The position numbers and the translations under genes are program-made. A DNA stretch of 64,000 bases, from contig NZ_FNZB01000001.1 in NCBI RefSeq assembly GCF_900109205.1, forward strand, positions 2,232,001 through 2,296,000. The letters run 5' to 3'. Position 1 is the first letter of the stretch, and every line of letters begins with the position of its first letter. The stretch is from Sphingomonas sp. OV641 (GTDB lineage Bacteria > Pseudomonadota > Alphaproteobacteria > Sphingomonadales > Sphingomonadaceae). A model generated the notes under the pieces. That model had not been told where the DNA came from, did no database searches, and saw only the letters and a program-made list of their open reading frames with translations. This document shows, piece by piece, positions 59,452-64,000 of the stretch.

Positions 59452-59835
59452 TCGACGAGCCTCGATAGCAGGCGATCACGCTGTGGAGGCTCACGCTGGC
59501 ACTTTGCCTTTTCCCTATAATGAAACCGGATTGAGGGCGCTTGTTGTGGCTCAAGCCGTCGCGCTCATACCAATGCTACAAAGAATGTGAATGTCTCGCA
59601 ATATCATCGACCCGGCAGGATGTTCCTTTCACCCCCTCTGCTTCACTACCCGCACCCTTGAGCCCTCGCTTGACTTAAGCGCCGGACCCAAGCAACATTG
59701 TTACATGCTCGCGCCTGCGACCTATCTGCGGTTCCGCCATCACGCCGGCCAATTGGCCGCACGCCTCTAGCCCCGGCTCACCCGACGTAACTGGCTGAGC
59801 CCGGGGTAAATCGATCGACCTTCCGGTGCGCGGCC
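59452..59835. other. divergent intergenic region
   Basis: 384 bases between the small membrane gene (-) and a short hypothetical gene (+). No open frame here is convincing, and I see no Fur-type box despite the iron-linked neighbours. It contains the hairpin at 59771-59806. Confidence 0.55.
59771..59806 (+). promoter_or_regulatory. hairpin ahead of a small hypothetical gene
   Basis: CCCCGG-CTCA pairs with TGAG-C-CCGGGG (ten pairs, one bulged C) around a 15-base loop, 30 bases before the ATG at 59836. In this place it could be a leader structure; alternatively it is a terminator of an upstream transcript. Confidence 0.4.
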
Positions 59836-60231
59836 ATGCGCGCCGACCTCGACAAGTGGCAGGCACATCATGACATCATGCTCCTCTTTCTGCGGAGAGA
59901 CGTTTCGCTCTTCTCCCCCGACGCGCTTTCGACGGGGGATCGGCCGATGATCGAAGAGATCGCGCGGCACCGTTGCACCGGGCGCGGCGGCATGCCGCGC
60001 TACGTGATCGAGCATCGTCCGGTCTTCACCACCCACGGTGAGGGCGACACAAGCCTGTACCGGGGCGCGAGCCGAGCATCGCTGCCCGATGGAGAGCCCG
60101 TGCGTTACGTTGACGAGCGCACGTTCGCGGTCATTGCGACTGGCGAGATGCTGGTTCACGACCTCCATCGCTGCGGATGTGCACCGGCGCCGAAAATTAC
60201 CAGCATCGCTGCCGGATCATGCAACAACTGA
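59836..60231 (+). CDS. Small hypothetical protein
   Basis: Possible gene of 131 residues. The reading is protein-like in its middle and end (FSPDALSTGDRPMIEEIARHR, GMPRYVIEHRPVFTTHGEGDTSLYRG, DERTFAVIATGEMLV), while the opposite frame is not. No signal peptide, membrane segment or known motif. No clear ribosome-binding site; a Met at residue 15 is an alternative start. A frame on the opposite strand (59767-60168) overlaps it and was judged a shadow. Function unknown. Confidence 0.45.
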   Translation: MRADLDKWQAHHDIMLLFLRRDVSLFSPDALSTGDRPMIEEIARHRCTGRGGMPRYVIEHRPVFTTHGEGDTSLYRGASRASLPDGEPVRYVDERTFAVIATGEMLVHDLHRCGCAPAPKITSIAAGSCNN

Positions 60232-60333
60232 TCGGACAACCGATCTTGACGCCGCTACAAGCTTTCTGACCTTTGCTCACCGATGATCAGCAGCGCCTCG
60301 CACGAACGAAGGCGCATCGAGAGGAGAGAAGCA

Positions 60334-61251
60334 GTGGACATAGAGGTCGTAGCGGAAGGGTTGCTGTTTCCTGAAGGCCCGATCGCCATGGCGGACGGCT
60401 CGGTCCTGCTGGTCGAGATCAAGCGACAGACGCTCACACGGGTGCGCCGCGATGGCACCACTGACGTGATTGCCCAGCTTGGTGGCGGCCCGAACGGCGC
60501 TGCGATCGGGCCGGATCGCGCCGTCTATGTCTGCAACAATGGCGGTTTCGAGTGGATCGAGCGCGAGGACGGCATGCTCGCGCCGCACGGCACGCCGGCG
60601 GATTACGAGAGCGGGTCGATCCAGCGCGTTGACCTTGCTACCGGCAACGTCACCACACTTTATACTTCGTGCGACGGCCGTGCCCTGCGCGGGCCGAACG
60701 ATCTGGTGTTCGATCACGAAGGCGGCTTCTGGTTCACCGATCTGGGCAAGAGCAACGGCGACACGACACAGGTTGGTCATTTGCTTTACGCTCGGCCGGA
60801 CGGCTCGCAGATCGTGCGGGTCCGCGAGGGCATGGTGACTCCCAACGGCGTTGGCCTCGCGCCCGACGGCAAGACGCTCTATGTCGCGGAGACGACCACC
60901 GGCCGCCTGTGGGCGTTCGATATTGCCGGTCCGGGCCGTCTGACAACGCCGCACGACAGGTGGGCAGCGGGCAAGGTGTACGGACCGCTCCCTGGTTACC
61001 AGCTCTTCGACAGCCTCGCAGTGGAAGCGGACGGCCATGTCTGCGTCGCCACGATCGTGAACGGCGGGATCACGGCCTTTGACCCGGCCGATGGCTCATG
61101 GGAGCATTTCGCCTTCCCCGATCCGATCACCACCAACATCTGCTTTGGCGGGGACGACATGCGCACCGCCTGGATCACCTGCTCCGGCTCCGGCAGGCTC
61201 TTCAAAGCGCGCTGGCCCCGTCCGGGCCTGAAACTCGCCTTTAACGCCTGA
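60334..61251 (+). CDS. SMP-30/gluconolactonase/LRE-family protein
   Basis: Six-bladed beta-propeller hydrolase of 305 residues. The opening is LLFPEGPIAMADGSVLLVEI (about 7-28) with the metal-ligand Glu in EGP; N in RGPNDLVFDHEGGFWFTD (about 112) and MVTPNGVGLAPDGKTLYVAE (about 160) and D in FDSLAVEADG (about 228) complete the usual calcium/zinc site. Family members open lactones of sugar acids or related compounds. The GTG start at 60334 has AGGAG 7 nt upstream. It is convergent with an acyl-CoA synthetase and may belong to a small catabolic locus with it and the alcohol dehydrogenase. Confidence 0.9.
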   Translation: MDIEVVAEGLLFPEGPIAMADGSVLLVEIKRQTLTRVRRDGTTDVIAQLGGGPNGAAIGPDRAVYVCNNGGFEWIEREDGMLAPHGTPADYESGSIQRVDLATGNVTTLYTSCDGRALRGPNDLVFDHEGGFWFTDLGKSNGDTTQVGHLLYARPDGSQIVRVREGMVTPNGVGLAPDGKTLYVAETTTGRLWAFDIAGPGRLTTPHDRWAAGKVYGPLPGYQLFDSLAVEADGHVCVATIVNGGITAFDPADGSWEHFAFPDPITTNICFGGDDMRTAWITCSGSGRLFKARWPRPGLKLAFNA

Positions 61252-61261
61252 AAGCTGCGCT

Positions 61262-61280
61262 GGCGGATACGCTGTCCGCC
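61262..61280. terminator. hairpin between convergent genes
   Basis: Perfect 6-base stem GGCGGA/TCCGCC with a 7-base loop in the 54-base gap between the SMP-30 gene and the CoA-ligase gene. No T-tract. Confidence 0.5.
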
Positions 61281-61305
61281 GGCCCATCAGCAATAGGCGA
61301 CCAGA

Positions 61306-62865
61306 CTATCTTTCGAGCACCAGTTCGCCAGTGGCAAGCCGCTCCCGCAGCTCGCGCTTCAGCACCTTGCCCGAGGCATTCTTCGGCAGTTCGTCGACGA
61401 ACACAATTGCGCGCGGTTTCTTGTAGCTGGCGATATGTTCGCGGCAAAAACCGATGAGGTCGGCTGCACTGGTCGTCTCGCCAAGACGGCAGGAGACGAC
61501 CGCTACCACCTGCTCGCCCCAGGTCGGATCCTCCGCGCCGATCACCGCCGCCTCGCGGATCGCGCGATGTCGGTAAAGCACTTCCTCCACCTCGCGCGGA
61601 TAGATGTTCTCGCCGCCAGAGACGATCATGTCCTTCTTGCGGTCGACGATCCACAGATATCCGTCGTCGTTCCAGCGACCGACATCGCCGGTGTGGAACC
61701 ATGGGCCCGTGAACGCCTTTGCCGTCGCCTCCGCGTTGCGCCAATAACCCGAGAGCACCTGGTCGCCACGCACCAGGATCTCGCCCTCCGTGCCGGGCGG
61801 CGCATCCCGGCCATCCTCCGTCACCACGCGCACTTGCGAGAGCAGCATCTGCCGCCCGACCGAGTTCAGAATCGGCAGCCCGTCGTCGAGCGCGCGATCA
61901 TGTTCCTCCGCCGTCAGCACCATGACGTTGCCGGCAAGTTCGGTCATGCCGAAGCCGGTTGCGAAGCGCACGTTGGGCCATCGCTCCCGGGCACGCAGCA
62001 GCACCGCGGCGGGCATCGCCGACGCGCCATAGCCCATGTTGCGCAGCGAGGAGAGATCGTAACGGCTCATCGAGGGATGATCGAGCAGCATGGCAATCAT
62101 CGTGGGTGCGGCCGATGTCGCCGTGACGCCATGACGCTCGATCGTCGCGAACAGGGTCTCGGGATCGAAGTTCTGCATCAGCACCACGGCTTGGCCGCGC
62201 AGGTGCTGGATCAGCAGCGCATAGCCGGCGACATGGTACATCGGGAAGGTGAGCATATAGACGGGCTTCGCCACCTCCCCGTCATCCCGGTCCCAGCTGA
62301 CGAGCGCGTTCATGACCGCGCCAAGCACGTTGCGGTGGCTGAGCATCGCGCCTTTCGGCAGCCCCGTCGTGCCAGAGGTGTAGAGCAGCCAGGCAAGATC
62401 ATCGTCGTCGACGGCCACCTCCGGCGCTTCTGGTTGCCCTGAAGCGAGCAAGGTTTCGAACGCGAGTGAACCAGGGACAGGCGCCCCGATGCTGATGATG
62501 GTACGCACATCGATGCGGTCGCGGATCGCCTCGATCGCGCCCATGAACTTGTCCTCAACGATCAGCACGGTCGGCTCCGCATTGCCGATGATATAGGCAA
62601 GCTCTGCCGGGCTCAGCCGATAATTGAGGAAGGTGAGCGCCATACCGGCGCCCGGCACCCCATAATAGCATAAAGCATATTCAGGGCAGTTCTCGGCCAG
62701 GATCGCTACCCGGTCGCCGGGCGCAGCGATCCCGAGCAGCGCATTCGACAGTCGCCAGCAGCGATCGCGCAGCTGGCTGTAGGTCATCGCTTGATCCTGG
62801 AATTGCACCGCCACGACATCGGGCGCATGATGCGCGGCAGTGGCAGGAATATCTCCCACCAGCAT
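61306..62865 (-). CDS. Acyl-CoA synthetase (AMP-forming)
   Basis: ANL-family ligase of 519 residues that activates a carboxylic acid with ATP and CoA. Motifs: LLYTSGTTGLPKGAMLSH (about 167), the aromatic and acyl-pocket region YGASAMPA, GFGMTELA (about 305), WFHTGDVGRWNDDGYLWIVDRKKDMI (about 388-413) and the C-terminal lysine in NASGKVLKREL (about 500). No extra domain, unlike the other CoA ligase in this window. GGAGAGGG precedes the ATG. Divergent from an alcohol dehydrogenase across 232 bases, which suggests oxidation of an alcohol to an acid and then its CoA ester. Confidence 0.93.
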   Translation of the reverse strand: MLVGDIPATAAHHAPDVVAVQFQDQAMTYSQLRDRCWRLSNALLGIAAPGDRVAILAENCPEYALCYYGVPGAGMALTFLNYRLSPAELAYIIGNAEPTVLIVEDKFMGAIEAIRDRIDVRTIISIGAPVPGSLAFETLLASGQPEAPEVAVDDDDLAWLLYTSGTTGLPKGAMLSHRNVLGAVMNALVSWDRDDGEVAKPVYMLTFPMYHVAGYALLIQHLRGQAVVLMQNFDPETLFATIERHGVTATSAAPTMIAMLLDHPSMSRYDLSSLRNMGYGASAMPAAVLLRARERWPNVRFATGFGMTELAGNVMVLTAEEHDRALDDGLPILNSVGRQMLLSQVRVVTEDGRDAPPGTEGEILVRGDQVLSGYWRNAEATAKAFTGPWFHTGDVGRWNDDGYLWIVDRKKDMIVSGGENIYPREVEEVLYRHRAIREAAVIGAEDPTWGEQVVAVVSCRLGETTSAADLIGFCREHIASYKKPRAIVFVDELPKNASGKVLKRELRERLATGELVLER

Positions 62866-63097
62866 GATTGGCCCTCTCCTCTCGCCGGTCGATCCCCAGG
62901 TCGCCGGCTCTTCTGAAAAGCTATCATGTTCTATTTTCCGGCACGCGGATAGTCGGCCGTTGCACCGGTTGTATTGAGGGCCGCGGGCCGGCTGTTCATG
63001 GCCGCGAAATGCCGGAGGCGGTCATGCAGCGGCGATTGTTTGAAATTGGTGGTCAAGCCCTTAGGCTCCGCCGCGAAAAAGAGCGGAGAGATCAAAC

Positions 63098-64000
63098 ATG
63101 ACAACCTGCACCGCCGCCGTCGCGCATGGCCCACATGCCGATTTCGTCCTGGAGGAGCTGTCTGTGCAGCAGCCGCGGGCGGGCGAGGTCCTGGTCAAGG
63201 TAGCAGGGGTTGGATTGTGCCACACCGATCTCGTCTTCCGCGATCAGATCGCGACCTATCCCTTCCCCGCCGTCTTCGGCCACGAGGGCGCCGGGGTGAT
63301 CGAGGCGATCGGTGAGGAGGTAGAGGGCTTTACCGTTGGCGACCAGGTGATCATCGGCTTCTCTAGCTGCGGCACCTGCCCACGTTGCGAAGAGGGCTTG
63401 CCGAGCTACTGCCGCAACTTCGTTCCGCTCAACTATGCCGGCATGCGCGTGACGGACGGGTCGCAGGCATATGCGAATGGCGATACTGCGGTTGCCTCAC
63501 ACTTCTTCGGACAATCCACCTTTGCGACCCACGCGATCACCCGGGCGCGCAACTTGGTGAAGGTGGAGAATAGCGCCGCGCCGCTGGAGGTGCTGGGAAC
63601 GCTTGCTTGCGGGTTTCAGACGGGCGCCGGGGCGATCATGCGCACCTTTGCCTGCCCTGCCGGGTCCAGCCTAGTCGTGTTTGGCGGGGGCCCCGTCGGG
63701 CTCGCCGCCGTAATGGCCGCGAAGCTACGCGGTTGTGCTGCGATCATCCTGGTGGAGCCGATGGCGAACCGTCGGAGCATCGGCGCGGAACTGGGCGCAA
63801 CCCATGTGATCGACCCGAACGACGGGGATCTGGCAACTGCGATCCGCACCATCGTGCCGGAAGGAGTTGATTTCGCCTTTGACACCACGGGCAATGTGGC
63901 GGTGATCGAGGCAGGTATGGCGTCGCTTGGCAGTCACGGGGCTATCGGGCTGGTCGGCGTTCCACGCGAGTCCGGCGCATCCATCTCGGTCAACATCAGC
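63098..64000 (+). CDS. Zinc-dependent alcohol dehydrogenase, aryl/benzyl type (3' truncated by window)
   Basis: The frame is open from ATG at 63098 to the window end (301 codons), so the C-terminus is missing. The visible part has the catalytic zinc ligands in GLCHTDLV and GHEGAGVI, four structural-zinc cysteines in SCGTCPRCEEGLPSYC, the LGTLACGFQTGAGA region and the Rossmann motif FGGGPVGLAA. This matches the benzyl/aryl-alcohol dehydrogenase branch. GGAGAG lies 6-7 nt before the ATG. It is divergent from an acyl-CoA synthetase, which suggests a pathway from alcohol via aldehyde to acyl-CoA; a dehydrogenase for the aldehyde might follow beyond the window. Confidence 0.92.
   Translation, partial: MTTCTAAVAHGPHADFVLEELSVQQPRAGEVLVKVAGVGLCHTDLVFRDQIATYPFPAVFGHEGAGVIEAIGEEVEGFTVGDQVIIGFSSCGTCPRCEEGLPSYCRNFVPLNYAGMRVTDGSQAYANGDTAVASHFFGQSTFATHAITRARNLVKVENSAAPLEVLGTLACGFQTGAGAIMRTFACPAGSSLVVFGGGPVGLAAVMAAKLRGCAAIILVEPMANRRSIGAELGATHVIDPNDGDLATAIRTIVPEGVDFAFDTTGNVAVIEAGMASLGSHGAIGLVGVPRESGASISVNIS

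Noticed and set aside
59452..59560. Fur box looked for upstream of the PepSY pair.
   Set aside because: No GATAAT-type symmetrical sequence is visible.
59767..60168. Minus-strand frame of 133 codons overlapping the small hypothetical gene.
   Set aside because: Composition is less protein-like than the plus-strand frame; treated as a shadow.
1..64000. tRNA, rRNA, insertion sequences, attachment sites and replication origin looked for throughout.
   Set aside because: Nothing recognisable was seen by reading; a dedicated RNA search would be needed to exclude small RNAs.

Overview
The window looks like a chromosomal segment of a GC-rich alphaproteobacterium, most likely a sphingomonad. This is inferred from gene content: an RNase E with a long acidic insert in its S1 region, FixL/FixJ-type and HWE/HisKA_2-type signalling proteins, a TonB-dependent receptor next to CoA ligases, and a sphingan/xanthan-type exopolysaccharide locus. 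I see no tRNA, rRNA, CRISPR array, intact insertion sequence or prophage.

Layout. 1-10.8 kb is housekeeping and envelope: amidase AmiC (-), RNase E, a secreted M48 protease with TPRs, a DsbA/ScsC-like thiol oxidoreductase, a mechanosensitive channel, a GH130 protein and a DEDDh exonuclease. 10.9-13.9 kb is a signalling block: CHASE3 histidine kinase, single-domain receiver, and a receiver-HisKA_2 kinase. 14-17 kb holds glutathione-dependent formaldehyde dehydrogenase, a VOC protein and phosphomannomutase/phosphoglucomutase (-). 17.1-24.8 kb is an efflux-type system: FtsX/MacB-like permease, ATPase, HlyD-like adaptor and a newly called 49-residue secreted peptide (-), divergent from an NtrC-type regulator and its kinase (+), with sigma-54-like promoter motifs between them. 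24.9-31.6 kb is an uptake/catabolic unit: TetR regulator, divergent VOC protein, TonB receptor, and an acyl-CoA synthetase fused to a DUF4336 domain. 31.6-41.3 kb has a small anchored protein, an SLC13-type permease, a trimeric autotransporter adhesin, UDP-glucose dehydrogenase and a FixL/FixJ-like pair.

42.8-55.2 kb (-) is a ten-gene, tightly packed exopolysaccharide operon. It has xanthan-like logic: outer-membrane export protein (GumB-like), chain-length protein (GumC-like), GumK-type glucuronosyltransferase, GumE-like polymerase, GumJ-like flippase, and one polypeptide joining a GT4 (GumH-like) and a GT26 (GumM-like) transferase. Less usual members are an AAA ATPase, a P-loop protein shaped like a BY-kinase with its nucleotide site destroyed, a beta-barrel protein and a GH5 glycanase. 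Ugd (UDP-GlcA) and the phosphomannomutase (towards GDP-Man) elsewhere in the window could feed it. The priming glycosyltransferase (GumD-like) is not in the window. Two other glycosyltransferases flank the operon on the opposite strand.

55.9-64 kb holds the second flanking glycosyltransferase, a stress-type glycine-rich protein, a PepSY reductase-like pair, a small unknown gene, an SMP-30/gluconolactonase-like protein, a second acyl-CoA synthetase, and a zinc alcohol dehydrogenase cut by the window end.
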